Positions 11,290 to 24,245 of a stretch of 64,000 bases of DNA are shown here, piece by piece. A program made the translations under genes and the position numbers. The notes beneath the pieces were generated by a model. It was not told where the DNA came from. It saw only the letters and a list, made by a program, of their open reading frames with translations, and did no database searches. The first letter of the stretch is position 1. Each line of letters starts with the position of its first letter. The stretch comes from Zhengitettix transpicula (lineage: Eukaryota; Arthropoda; Insecta; Orthoptera; Tetrigidae): positions 161,042,032 to 161,106,031 of the forward strand of contig CM073591.1 in NCBI GenBank assembly GCA_037074705.1. Reading direction: 5' to 3'.

Positions 11290-13149
11290 GTTGTTGCCTT
11301 ATTAAACATATTTTGAATAAACTGGCTATTATTCGCGGTAAACTATATTTTATTTTTATATCAGCTATATATGACGATGTCTTTTTATTCCTTATACATT
11401 TAAGAGAAATACGAAGTTACTCATAATACATCAGACTTTTCTAGAGCTTTCATTTATATGCAAAGAAATGCATCACTGCAACTGACTAAATTCACTGGGA
11501 ATTAAAGTAATCAAAATAAGCGTTTCGAGATGATTTTATTACTTTTACTATACTTTGAAATCAAAACAAATGCATTTGAAATAATCGAAAAATTAAATAC
11601 CACTTATAAAATTACAAGAAAGAAATAAGAATTGAGGAAATCGTATTGAGGGTGGTTCTAAATAAGAATAATTTTCCAGTAATTGAAAGACATCGTGCTC
11701 GTGAATAAGATGAACGTTAACAAAACACCCATTCATTTCAGCGTTCACTATTTTAATAAAAACATTTCAAGGTATAAAGAAAGAAGGTATGGGAGCTGTT
11801 TGAAATGCTGCTGGTACTGCAAATTGCGGTCAAAGGGTTAAGCACGCTAAATCTGGATTTCAGTATCACGTGAGTGGTTTAGAAGAAACATTTTAGAGCG
11901 GCGTGTATGTTTGATGTTAAAGAGAATATTAAATTTCGTGGATATGAGCGCTTGGTGTAGAGGCGATATGGTTTGGTTGAAAAAAAAACAGATTCTACAG
12001 GACGTCTGTTTTATTCCAGTGCTCATAAAAAATTATAATTAAATTTATTTTTTTATGTCTTTTTATACCATTATTTTATTTTTAGATTTAATTTTCCTCA
12101 ATTATTATTAGTTTAGAGACCTAACCTCTTACAATTTTGTCCAAAGAAGAGTAATGAATTTCTGTTGAAAGTGAATAATTTAGCGTAATTTGAAGAAATT
12201 AAAATATTTATCTGTTTAAACTTTCACTTTTTCCCCCTTCACTGAACTAAATTACAAAGTTATGTGTTCCTTGAGAATCAATTTAAAATATTTTTAAAGA
12301 TTTAATGGTTGTGTTTTGCACCTGCCACTAGTTCAACACAATCACAGAAATGAAGAAAAACCTTCATGAAATTATTTGCTTTGGAATGTAACTCAATTGT
12401 TACAATTAAAACTAATCTGAATAATTTTTAATGGCCAAGAAGTATGTTAAGAATTAACTATATACAAAATACTCGCAAATTATTGTATTAAGAAAATTCT
12501 AATACACTTATTTTGCATAATAATAACTTAACAATAATTTCGGATATTTTGATGGCGAATTTAGACCGGTAGATTACATCAACAAATGTATCAACACAAC
12601 TTCGCACAAAATCAAATCACTTAACAACTTACCAATCGGGTGTACTGTATAAAATTTTTACCGTTCTTCCAATCTTAAAGATTATACGTTTTAAATTAAT
12701 TGCATTATTTAAATCGTATAACATTGATGACATAAAAAACCAATTATTTATCATTTATTATAAAAATTGCAAGCTTAGATCAATAATTTGATAAGAATAT
12801 AAATTTTGTTATATGGAACAAATACTAAAAGAATTAAAAACTTACCTGAAACAACATATTTGTAATTTAAAAAACAACCTTGTGAAGCATATTAAGTCCT
12901 CAGTAATCATGTGTACTCAACCACAGTTTTGATTTGAATAATGTAATGATATTAAATTCTGAAATGAAACATTATGCGAGAATAATGACTGAAATATTAC
13001 AAATTAAATCCAATTTCTCATCCATTAATGTCAAAGCCGGTACAAATAATCTCAAAAAGATTAATGACTGTATTCTCAAATAATCTCTTTGTTCTCCTCT
13101 AATGTATATCATTGTTATATCGTAGTTTCAGTTCCTTTATAGCGCACAC
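11290..13149. other. AT-rich stretch, no gene seen
   Basis: No repeat or coding signal was recognised. Confidence 0.5.
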
Positions 13150-13181
13150 CTGATGAGGCCCAGTTGTAGTGTGTTAGAAAC
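13150..13181 (+). ncRNA. Second hammerhead-like half motif, decayed
   Basis: CTGATGA (13150-13156) and GAAAC (13177-13181) lie at the right distance. The segment between them no longer forms a clear stem II. Confidence 0.15.
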
Positions 13182-16100
13182 TTTTGTTAATACAATAATA
13201 TGCAATTAATTTTTGTTCCTGTCTTGGCCTTTATATATTATTAATATTCAATATCTACTATATGGTATTCAAACATTTTCTTTAAAAAAAATGCTAACGA
13301 AGTCATGTCTACTAATCATACTTTCTTAGTGTCTATTTTCTAAAGTTGGCTGTCTATTTATTACGCTACTAGTATTTTTTTTGCCAAATTTATACTGCGT
13401 GCAATGTCACGCTGTGGAAGATCGAAGTTTTAAATATAAAGTTTTAACTTTTGACAGCATTAGATGTAATTCCTCAAACATGGTTCTAGCGAAGAGATCA
13501 ATAGTCGACTGTTTTCTTACATTAGTGCGTTTACTAAGGGCTATTATAAGAGAGTTGAAGATAATGCAGAACTTTCTACGGAATTAAATATGGCGTTCCC
13601 CGAGGACGAGTGATCGCCAATTTATGATCGCATAGTTCCTGAAATATGTAACGGAAAGTATAAAGTCTCCTTGCAGGCAAATGCATTGTCTGATAGACAC
13701 AGATGAAAGACGTGCATAATCTTCGGAATCACTTGAATAAATTCAGAGATGGTTATTGTAATTGTAATTATAAGACATTTATGGATAATGACATTTTAAA
13801 ATTCAGTTTCTGTATTCTATATCCAATATTTTTATCAGTCGCTATTTTAATAAGAAAACTAAGTAATAATTTTTGAAAATAATTAATTCTGTAATATTAC
13901 CAAATAATCTGTACATAAAATATATGTAATTTTCAATTAAACAATAAATTGATATATAGAATACCAAAATTTCAATATATCATATATGTCATATTAAATT
14001 TAAAATCCTTGAAGAAAAATCACAGAAATGGGTTGTAAGATATTCAACTCTCCCATATTTTTGGACGGTAAAGGGCAACAAAATTCGTATTTCCTACACT
14101 GTGTATTGTCGAGCACAAGTAGTATATCAAACATTAATTTGGAATATCTGGACGTTACGTTGAGTTAGGGTTTAAAGTGGCACGTTAAGGATGCACCACA
14201 CTACAATTTTTCTTTAAGGTTTTAATCAAAATGAACTCTTCTGAAATACACACTAGAAAATTATAATTTATACTAGAGTGAGCATGTACTAGTATCTCCA
14301 CAAGTTAATCCAGTGATGAAAAACGGACTGCAGAAATATGAAGTGTTCTCTGAACAGAGAAGAAAAGAACGAAATTTTACGCAAGCTGATTCCAAAGAGA
14401 AGGTACAAGTTATTGTAATTATAATTATAAGACGTTTATGGATAATATAATAAATGATGACCTTACAAAGTCATAAATAATAAATGATAAAATTTACTTA
14501 ATAACATAAATTTATGAAAATCAATACATTTCCTACATTAGTTTTGGTTCTCATTAGGCATTGACGTTTGGAGAACGTAATACAATATTTAATTACAATA
14601 ATGTCGGTAAATGTGGAACATCCAGTCACATTTTAAAATGTAACTTGTAAGAAATGGAAACACAATTCATAGAGTAAAAGTAAGAGTACAATATAAAAAT
14701 TTATTAATGTACCGCGCATTTTCTCCAACACTTATCCGAAAAATGAAACGTATTTATTTTAACTTATTTTTGCATTAAAAAATTTGGAACATTTATTTTA
14801 CTGACATTGTAATGCCATAATTTATTATATTAATATAAATATAAACAAATAGTATCACCTTTGAGTTAGGTGGGAAAAATATAATATTTAGCAGTGCAAT
14901 ATAATATTAACTACTAATAATTTTCTAAATTTAAGTGGAATGACATCATAGTATGAGTGAATATGACTGAAGGGACTAAGCAAATTGAAATTATGCATCG
15001 TAATGCTTAGGTACTAATAATTAATAAACTTGCTATCTATATATTTTACTCTGAGTCTTTTTCTGAAGTTTTCCGTCGCACAACATTATTGCTTATCTTC
15101 AAAATTAAAGTTGAAGACAGCGAGAAAGATTGGATAATAAAACGAATCTATTTTTAATGAAACGTGACTGAAGTGAGACATTGAGAGTTAATGAATTATA
15201 TACTTTGATAACTTGTTAACCAAAAAATATAATTATCCTCTGTGACATTAACAGTTTTGAAATTATTACTGAAATGCCAAATCGTTATTGGTTTGTAATT
15301 ACCGTGGAACCTGTTCTACAATTACCTTCAAATTCTTGTTTAATGCTTACTTACATTATGTAATAAAAAATACGTCACTAAGTAATACCTTGTTCTAAAG
15401 TCGTATTAATTTTATTTCAAAGATTCTCATCCACTTTAAAAAGCACCAATGACTAAAATAGCATGTCCAATCGATATCATAATAAATGGAGTGTTCCACA
15501 TTGTGCGTGTGATTTATTCTTCTATCTTCTTCCTGATATATATATATATATAAAATATGTTCGTTATATTTTTTCTCAATATAAATAAATATTATCTTGT
15601 TTAGCGAGTTTCGTTCTTATTAACTCGTCTATAAAAATTCCTTCTATTAAAACAATACGATATGGACATAGTAGAACAAGTTAGAAAATGTTTTTCGCGT
15701 GATTTGTGAATTTAATAAATTTTTAATACTCTCATATATATGTTAAAATTACAAGCTTTAACCTCATCTAATACCAGCTTTAATGTGACGAAAATGTCAA
15801 TTAATATATAGATAATCCAGTAAAATAATTGCCTAATAAAGCTGAAAATGATCATAAATGGAATATTAAGTAGTGGAATTTTCTGTAGACGCTTGTCAGA
15901 CTCCAAATTAGCTTTACACATTCTGAAATTGACGAGTTTTGAGTGGCCGGTCGTGTAGTTACGAAGAAAGTTTTACAGTCAATTCCTGAAGCTAACTTAA
16001 GATTCTTGTGCTGGAGCTCTCAAGTTTCCTCGCTACCCATTAGTGGAAATGAGTATAAAAGCAAAAGTTTTGCTAATTTTTGGGGTACAAATTTTGTAAT

Positions 16101-17640
16101 CTAATTTATAATAAATCCTCATTGCTGGAACCCTGGAAATCTATATGTGCTTATTTTAATCAAGTTATAATTCGTGCTCTGCATAAAGGTATTGAAATAC
16201 TCCCACAACATAAATCCTTTATTTGACATCGATTTCTAAATATATTTTACATTTCAGTGTGTTATAGGTCATTCTAGTTTTTCCTTGTGTTAAATACTTC
16301 TGACTTTTTAACAAATACCTTAAATTTTTGTTTATTGTGCTATAATGAAAATAGATAAAAATTACCCACAAAAATATATAAACAAAACATTTTTACGCCT
16401 AATAAGCGGGTATTTTAAATATGCTTGAGATTGAATCTATAAAAATTATTTACATTAGTAAATACTTAAAATTCAGTAATCTTATACACTCTTAATATTG
16501 TAAGTTAAATAAGATTTTATGGAAGCATGATAAAATTAATGTATGTAACTTATAACGTCTATGTTAGGAAAGATGCAAATAAAAAATTATAAGCTAATTT
16601 TAAGTAGGCCCATAATTCTGAGGTTAAAAACTATGTTGGCAAAGAATTTGAAGCAATCACAGGAATTTCAGTGAAACAAATAAAAAATGCGTGTTACTAA
16701 ATAATGATTTTAAATATTTGGATGAAATGAGATTTCTCTGGACTAAAATAATTCTACCGATTGGAGTATTAAATTATATATCGTGTTAATGTTTATTAAT
16801 TAACATAGAATGTAACCATGAATTTATAAATAACGTATAATATGGACAGTACCTATTCTGTTCTAAAATAGTGATAAAATGCGTGATGTTATGAAAACAC
16901 CGTTCAGTTTTCCTGCAACATCCAGCTACAATAACTGTTAAAGATCCATAACAACAGGCGATCATAACAATGGAGCAAACGCCTAACGACGTCCGCTATT
17001 ACATTTGGAAAAAAAACCCGTAATATTTCTTACTGCAAATGCTTAAATTCATCAGTAATGTAATAAATTGTCTCCTTTTTAATCAATTTATTGTTACAAA
17101 TAAAATGAAAATATTCGCAGTTATTTATTAATTGAAGAATTGTAAGTAGTATGTTTTAAATATGAAATTTTAAACGGTCTATATCCATAATAAAAACTGA
17201 GGGTTAAAATAAGATTTAATGATGAAAAAAATCGCATCCCGTTCACTATCCGTAAAACGATTGAATTTCAATCACACAGATGTTAACATGTTGTTTGCTT
17301 TTATTTCATTTTTATTCACTGCACCTACATTTCAATTCTGCATTAACTTTGTGCGAAACGGGAACGAGATTCAACCAGAGTAACATTGATATATTTTTTT
17401 TTATTTCAGTTCATACAAGAGAAAGTTTTGAATCAAATTCTGAGTAAAGCGAGCCAAATTTTTTTGGCACTGCCCGATAAAAAGTTACTAACATGCTTTC
17501 TTTTAAGTGGCCGTATTAGAGCATAGTACACGTCTGTTTATTTTGACATAAGGTTTACAACTTACTCGTACATACATCTCCATATTTATTATGTTTATTT
17601 GTTGCTAACAAGTTGCAATGACGTGCTGTTTAAGTAGTCG
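13182..17640. other. AT-rich stretch, no gene seen
   Basis: Very AT-rich with a short (TA)n run near 15538-15553. The segment 13430-13470 weakly resembles part of the 127-bp duplicated unit at 42.6 kb in reverse orientation. No coding region is supported. Confidence 0.45.
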
Positions 17641-17672
17641 AGTGTTTAAAGACGTGTTGACGTGGCTCTTAC

Positions 17673-17900
17673 CTGTTCGCGACTGAAGTTTGGTGAGCGC
17701 GAAGCGGCGCCCAGCGTGTGACTACTGTCTGTGCGTGTGCGTCGCTCGTCGTAACGGCGCTCGTGACGTCAGGCGTCTCTATTCGGCCGCCGTCGCTTGC
17801 GGTCGGAACTCGATACTAACGCGTCATTGCCGTCGCGTACCTTCAAGGCTGGTCGTTCACAAACGTATCATGAAAAATGGAGTCAGGGTAAAACCTTCCT
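17673..17900 (-). promoter_or_regulatory. CpG-rich patch: candidate promoter and noncoding first exon
   Basis: About 200 bases dense in CpG stand out from AT-rich surroundings. On the minus strand the patch ends in GCGAACAG followed by GTAAGAGCC, a near-perfect 5' splice site with the junction between 17673 and 17672. A full palindromic CRE, TGACGTCA, lies at 17764-17771. No long minus-strand reading frame exists, so this would be a 5' untranslated exon whose gene continues toward lower coordinates. The matching downstream exons are not identified. An old GC-rich repeat is the alternative. Confidence 0.4.
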
Positions 17901-18215
17901 ATAAGTGACTGACAAGCAATGTGCATTATTGACTTGTGTTGTAGTTTACTTCAGATGTTTGTTTCATCTGGTATGGACCACATTAAGACATATATCCTAA
18001 ATATGCAAACAAACTAATAAATTCAAATTCATATCAGACTCTTCAAATGATAAAAAATGGCAAGTAATTTATCTATAATTTATTGTTGTTATCCTTTCCC
18101 ATATTTCTTAGTTATCGTAATAGTACACTTCTTTGCCGAAATGTATAAATTTTTGTCTCTTTCCTTGGTCTTACAGTCGATTTAGGGCCTTGGCCTACAG
18201 GGATCTTTGAGAGTG
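17901..18215. other. AT-rich, no gene; target of the following insertion
   Basis: No gene is seen. The last 35 bases appear to belong to an older repeat that was split by family P copy E. Confidence 0.4.
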
Positions 18216-18693
18216 ACACGTGATCAGCCTCTCCGTTTTTGAACTAAGGTTCCCACAAGCCGAGGCACCTCGGCCTGTTCTGAGAGGTGTATGTTCCGGG
18301 CTCACAGACCTTGGCCATACGGTAAGAGTTGTCCGCTATTCCCATTGGAATAGTCGGCCAGCTGCCTCCTAAATTGTTCGAGGCTGGAGAAGGGAATGCT
18401 GCGTCCCCACAACAAACTCCTCTCCCGCTATCGGAAGGGCGTGGGACAACTACCCAATGCCCGACCTACCTGATGCAGGTTTTCCTAGGGTTTTTCCTGC
18501 ATTTCTTTTAGGCGAATGCCGGGTAGGATCCTTAAACCATAGCCCGGGGGGCCCAGGTTACCCTTGGCTACCTTCCTCCACCCTTCCGCATCCCCCCTTT
18601 CAAATCCCTTTCCTATGCTATAAGAGGAGAGTTGCCACTATGTGGATTATCCTATAGATAGCCTGTCTACACCAAAAAAAACACGTGATCAGC
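18216..18693 (+). repeat. Family P copy E with 13-bp target-site duplication
   Basis: ACACGTGATCAGC occurs at 18216-18228 and again, exactly, at 18681-18693. Between them lies a 5'-truncated copy of the family starting at CTCTCCGTTTTTGAAC and ending in a short A-tail. The exact duplication plus A-tail is the mark of target-primed reverse transcription, and it fixes the 3' end of the family. Confidence 0.88.
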
Positions 18694-18800
18694 GTAGCGG
18701 TACTTCATCAGTCTTAACCTCATTTTCACTGAATATAACGAGCACAAGCATCCATGCCCGAGAGGGACCTATGTGATGGAAGGCGGAGACTCTAACAGCA
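18694..18800 (-). repeat. Decayed SINE tail, target of copy E
   Basis: On the minus strand GGTCCCTCTCGGGCATGGAT follows the pattern that trails the B box in many insect tRNA-derived SINEs. Sequence on both sides of copy E would join into one continuous older repeat, showing nested insertion. Confidence 0.35.
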
Positions 18801-20689
18801 GAAATGTATAAATGCGGTATTAAATACCGGTAAAGTCGAGCACAAAGTAAAAAAAAATTAAGAACAAAATTTTACACAATTTTTTTAGGTTATTCATGAA
18901 TACAGATATACACAAGGAATAAAAACACAAAACATATAAGGTATACATCAATAATTGTATTTTTAAGTAAAATTGGAACATTTTCCATTAAATATTCATA
19001 ATACGTTATACATATAACGTATTGTGAATGTTTCTGAAAAATTTTAAATATAAATAGTTTAATTATTTTTTTCGATTTACCGAATATTTTGAGCCGTTTC
19101 ACGGTCGTGTGTATCAGATAGCAAAAGTTGTGTACATCGTGAACGTGATACTGTTGATATAACTAATAAGCAAAGTAATGTGGCAATCATTTAGCACTCT
19201 TGTGGCTGCAGAAGACATTTCAACAAGTCACCGACTGATTCAAAAACTCGCATGGAGTATCTCGTGTTGTTCAAAAGAGGACTTCTCCCTATTTTGATAA
19301 TTAAATTGGAATTTTCATTGTTATTTTTTACTTTTCATGGACAGACAGATTTTAGAGGATTATTTTTATTATTTAATTCGTTACAAGAAGAGAAATTGTC
19401 ACTTTAGATTTCTAAATAATATAAACACATTTTACAGCTTGCTTTAATATCTGAGTACTATTTTGTCTGACCATTATTATCCAATCTGAATATTTCAAAT
19501 CTCTGAAGACTGTTCCACAAATTATTTATAATATAAGCGAATTTAAATAAAAAGCAGAAACGTAAACTATTTCTACAATATTAATATCTATTTGTTACCA
19601 ATGAAATAAGGTATTAGATTAAAAGTAGGTTGTGACGTCGCGTATAAATCATGAAATTTAACCAATAAATTTTAAATTATTTCGCACTGGGAGTAAAATG
19701 CTTTAACTTGATTTTTTGAAGATTTAATGAGGTTTACTGAATTATTAAGGTTTTTAATAACGATGCTGACATTTGTAAATTATTTACCATTTTCCATATC
19801 CGAAAACAATAATTGTGAAGCATGCGAACCGTGTGAATTAAATTTGTCGATTAAAATGATATTTTTATGTAACATTCTTGTTGCTTAATAATTTTACAGT
19901 TTATAGAATTAATTTAATATAATATACTAATTATCATACCATTTAAAATTTCTCTCAGTTCATTCAAAGTACTAAAACAAAATTACCATATTTCAGTTTA
20001 AAATATTATATAGTTTATTTTTGTATTGACTTTCACTAAAATTTGATAAATTGATTCATTAATTAAGAGCGCGGAACACCGAAAATTTCTTACGAATAAA
20101 ATCTTCAACGTATTAGGAAGAGTTAAATATAATGAATTTAGGACACATTATAATTGGATGAAGTTTGTTAAGTGTATGTTATTAGTGTAGATAAAACATT
20201 TTAGTTATGCTCGAGAAAATTAATGTTCCTTATATAATTTATTTTGTATATAATATTAATGGTGGTTATATTTTATATTAAAATTTAATTAATACGAGTT
20301 ATCTTTTCCTTCAATTCACCTGAACATTTTCATAATTTAGAGTCATTTCTTGATAAAAAGATTAGTCATACAGAACGATTAAAAATCTTCTACGTAATCC
20401 AATTTCCTAACTTAAATGTTACAATGCTTAATATACGAGATCTACCGAGTCTACCAAATTATAAAGCATTGTAAATTTCAGTAGAGCTAATTTATTTTTG
20501 TTTAATAATTATTAATAATCACTCAGACGTGTTTTGATCACTGCAGAATTATTGAAGAAAAATTATCATCTATGTCAGTTATATAAACCCGTTTTTCAAG
20601 CCGTAACCTCCCTTAAATACCTTTACATATGTCATTTTACGTACCTGAAAACTGCCCAATTTTTGTGATCGTTTATATTTTAGTGGATA
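18801..20689. other. AT-rich stretch, no gene seen
   Basis: No coding or repeat feature was recognised. Confidence 0.5.
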
Positions 20690-20830
20690 CTTCTATATCA
20701 ATTTGGTGGTCCATCTAACGTCTTGCATTCTTGCGATGTGCTGAGCCCATTCCCATTACAACGAGTAAATGCGTTAAGTACACCCCTTTACATCCGTTCT
20801 TTCATTTCCCTTGCGATCTCTTCATGTGAT
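20690..20830 (-). pseudogene. LINE reverse-transcriptase C-terminal relic
   Basis: Read on the minus strand, the segment gives WAQHIARMQDVRWTTKLI preceded by a RERTDVKD-like stretch in a shifted frame. This is the signature region after the RT thumb in the common insect LINE type, where functional copies read W.WAGHIAR..D.RW. Frameshifts and stops separate the pieces, so it is dead. The family could be RTE-like or a relative. I cannot find its 5' part or a poly(A) end. Confidence 0.55.
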
Positions 20831-21044
20831 TCATAGTTCAATATTCTATTTTCATTTTATGTACGACCAGGTGTTTCTCAGTCACTATTGACACGAATTT
20901 GAACCTTCAAAATTGTTGGAAGAACCCGCACCTTGAAATCAGCTTTGAGAAAACTTTATCCTCGTTATGTCCTAGAAATATATATTGACGTGTTTGATTA
21001 AGAGACCTTTTCGTCCATTGGCAGGAGTATGGTCTTGATCTTGG

Positions 21045-21122
21045 GCGACGATGACGTGCAGGAACTTTCGGTTGAAGAACATCTTGAATATGAGAATGAG
21101 AAAATAAACGACCAAAAAGTGT
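21045..21122 (+). pseudogene. Possible Tigger/jerky transposase C-terminal scrap
   Basis: A short plus-strand frame reads LGDDDVQELSVEEHLEYENE before a stop. This acidic motif resembles the C-terminal tail of pogo/Tigger transposases, where (D/E)DVQEL is followed by E(E/S)H. Only about 25 residues can be matched, so this rests on one motif. Confidence 0.3.
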
Positions 21123-21920
21123 GACATTTATAACAGAATGAACTGTTTCTGGTGAAGGCTAGTAACATTCAGATTAAAGACATGCATATTTAGCGGAGTG
21201 AACTATTTGAGAAGCACCAATATAATAGAGCAAATGACATTTTAAATGGCATTGGCTGCTCCACTACAAGAAAATTTAGCAAAAGCAACATTTTTTAACC
21301 CAGAAAGATCTAAGTGCGTCCATCGTAGATCATGAAAACCCTAAAACGATTTGTAATATTTCATTATTTATATTTGTAGCTGTTCTTCCATATTGTTCAA
21401 CAAAATAAAAACTTTTCAACAAAAGTGTTTTCTGTGTTTCCGATACGGTATCAGATTAATTGTGCTTACACGTATTTCAGTTGGTAAAAATAGCACCTCG
21501 TTTTGATGCTACCCCGCCAAGCACTTTCTTGCCGGAGACTGAATTCGAAATCGACTGGGCTTCGAAATAAGGAAGCTACTCTCATTAGAACGTGTCAAAC
21601 GCGTATTACCACTTTTGCTTGAACGCAAATTACGTTTTCGAAGGTTAGTGTGGTGACTCGTTTCCCTCCTCAATTTTGACCTTAAATAAAAATGTAATGT
21701 TCATAAATATTTCTAGCGAATAAAAAGTAATTTATATTTTTTGATTTAAAAAGGACTCGGATGTTGCTATAATAAAAAGACATATGGTTGCGTATGATTA
21801 TTAGGAATTAGTTGAATATATAGTCGGAATGTATCCATTCTTGGATAAATATGGGGAATTATTGCGATATCGCAAGTTCATATGCTTTACGATTGGTGAA
21901 CAATTGGAATAAGGCATTAA
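21123..21920. other. No gene seen
   Basis: The region is AT-rich with a GC-moderate part at 21480-21640 that has no recognisable reading frame. Confidence 0.45.
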
Positions 21921-22405
21921 ATACCTTTGGGAATGCCTTCACAACTCTCTGGTTTTTGAACTAAGGTTCCCACATGCCGAGGCTCCTTGGCCTGTTTGAG
22001 AGGTGTATGTTCCGGGATCGCAGACCTTGGACATAAGGTAAGAGTTTTCCGCTATTCCCATTGGAATAGTCGGCCAACTGCCTCCTAAACTGGTCAAGGC
22101 ACGGAGAGGGGAAAGCTGCGACCCCACAGTTAACCCCTCTCCCGCCAGCGGAAGGGCGTGGAACAAGTTCCAAATGCCCGACCTCCTTGATGCAGGTTTT
22201 TCTAGGGTTTTCCCTGCATCACATTTAGGCGAATTGCCGGGTAGGATCCTTAAACCTTTGCCCGGGGGCCCTAGTTAACCCTTGGTTACCTTCCTCTACC
22301 CTTCCGCATCCCCCCTTTCAAGGTCCATTCCTATGCAATTAAAGGGGGGAGTTGCCACCATGTGGATTACCGTCTTGTAGCCTGTTACCCTAAAAAAAAG
22401 AAAAA
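21921..22405 (+). repeat. Family P copy F
   Basis: Copy F is nearly full length from the CTTTGGGAATGCC block to the tail AAAAAAAAGAAAAA. The internal hairpin CTATTCC-CATT-GGAATAG is kept. No target duplication is obvious. Confidence 0.8.
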
Positions 22406-22961
22406 GACAGCATCCAATTTTTACTTTTATGAAGTCTGTACACTTCCATTCCATTCCTGTAAATACATTCGTTGGAGTTCCCAGGTTTTCAGCACGAGCA
22501 AAGTGCTTAGGGGTTTCGTCCGGCAGTCAACCAACAGACAAACGGTAAATGACATCTCCAACATATTCCGCATGATCATCATTCTCGTTCAAGCGTGTTT
22601 ATCCGCATTTTAAATTTATTCTTTAATACTTTTTTGTCCTGCCGCCAAGCAAAGAACAGCAAAAACTAAATCAATGAGATCACTAACACTGCTTTTAGTA
22701 CAAAATTTAGTCTATTTGGTTTATCCACCAAATATCTAATTAATGGTAATGTTTATTGCTTTTGTATAAAAATGATAATTATAAGTAAATGCCACATGAT
22801 TTTAAAATATATTAAAAGCCAATTAAAAACAATATCAATTAAAGATCCCTCCCATATAGTTGGGTGTGAATCGAATTTCTACCACACTGTTACTATTTTT
22901 GAAAAGTTGGTACCACTTGCAGTTATATCGAGGAAAGATTGATTAATTCGAATTTCATTTC
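22406..22961. other. No supported gene
   Basis: A GC-moderate stretch at 22440-22600 includes an 83-codon frame shared with the end of copy F, but it carries no known motif. The rest is AT-rich. Confidence 0.4.
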
Positions 22962-23311
22962 ACGGTAAAAGTTTATCCCTGTTTCCATGGCAACAGTCGG
23001 CCAGATGCCTCACAAACTGGTCGATGCACGGTGAAGAGAATGTAGCATCCCCACAGAAATCCCCATCTCGCGCCTTTGGAACGGCACGGGACAAGTACCA
23101 TGCACCTGACCTACCTGATGCAGGTTTTCTAGGGTCTTGCTTCACTTTTAGGCAAATTCTGGGTAGGATCCTTTAAACTACAGCCCGGGGACCCTATTTA
23201 ACTTTTGGCTCTATCCTTCCGCATTCCCCCTTTCCAAATCCCTTCCTATGCTATTAAAGGGGAGTTTCCACAACGCGGAATACCCTTATGTAGCCCGTTA
23301 CTCTCAGAAAA
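22962..23311 (+). repeat. Family P copy G, old and 5'-truncated
   Basis: The copy begins at CGGTAAAAGTTTATCC and ends at GTAGCCCGTTACTCT with an almost eroded tail. It carries the CTGTT...AACAG version of the internal stem, as copy D does. Confidence 0.7.
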
Positions 23312-23789
23312 TATCAATAATTTCCGATGAATAACAACGTACATATCTATTGGCATATAAATAATTCATATTAAAATATTACAATTTTTTTACAAAAATA
23401 ATGGTATTGTATCCTGCGGCATTTTACACATTTATTTAGTTTTGTTTAAAATATCTGATAACTCAGGTCCATTTTTGTATTACAGGTTACTTAAATTAAT
23501 GTAAACGTATAAAACGGTTTTTTTTAAATTTTATCTGTAAAACCTTTTTTTTCACAATTCAACAAATTATTTAATATTTAATAATGTTCAATTTAGATTA
23601 ATATGAATATAAATGTTTTACTCTAAAAATATTATCTCTTTGTCTTAGTTCAAAATATGCAAAATCCATACTTGCAAACGCCTAATTTAAAAGGCGAAAT
23701 CAAAGTTTCTTATAACTAAAATGAGTTTTACAGGAAAAAATCTGAAATGATTACTAGTTAACTCCCTCTTGAAAAGAAATCTCATTTAT
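23312..23789. other. AT-rich spacer
   Basis: Nothing recognisable between two family P copies. Confidence 0.5.
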
Positions 23790-23951
23790 GCGAATACGGA
23801 GAGGGATCTTAAAGCTTTAACCCGATGACGCTACCTAAAATTTGACTACCTCGCTCTCCGTTCCGCATCCCCTTATCAATTACTTCATATACTATTAAAG
23901 GAGAGAGGCATCCACGTGGTTGACCCTCGTGTAGCCTGCCACCGCAAAAAT
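23790..23951 (+). repeat. Family P copy H, 3' part only, heavily diverged
   Basis: GCGAATACGG...GGGATCTTAAAG aligns with the GCGAATGCCGGGTAGGATCC block. The end, GTGTAGCCTGCCACCGCAAAAA, matches the family 3' end. Confidence 0.6.
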
Positions 23952-24245
23952 AAGCAAGCGAATGCATCGACTGCGGTATACCGACATAACTCAGAGCGTA
24001 AGCTGCACAACCAAAGTATTTTTTAAAATGAAGTATATTTAAGTAAAACTATTGTTGTTTTAAAAAGTCGTAAGTGATATAATATTAATAAGCAATGTTA
24101 AAGATAAATGTATCGTCTATTTCTTATCATTTTTATGAAATTGAAAAAGAAATTATTTAAGTGAATTATCGTCAACTGCATACATATGATGGTAGACGTC
24201 TATTTAAATAACAAATAACAGTTTTTCGGTAAGTAATATTCACTT

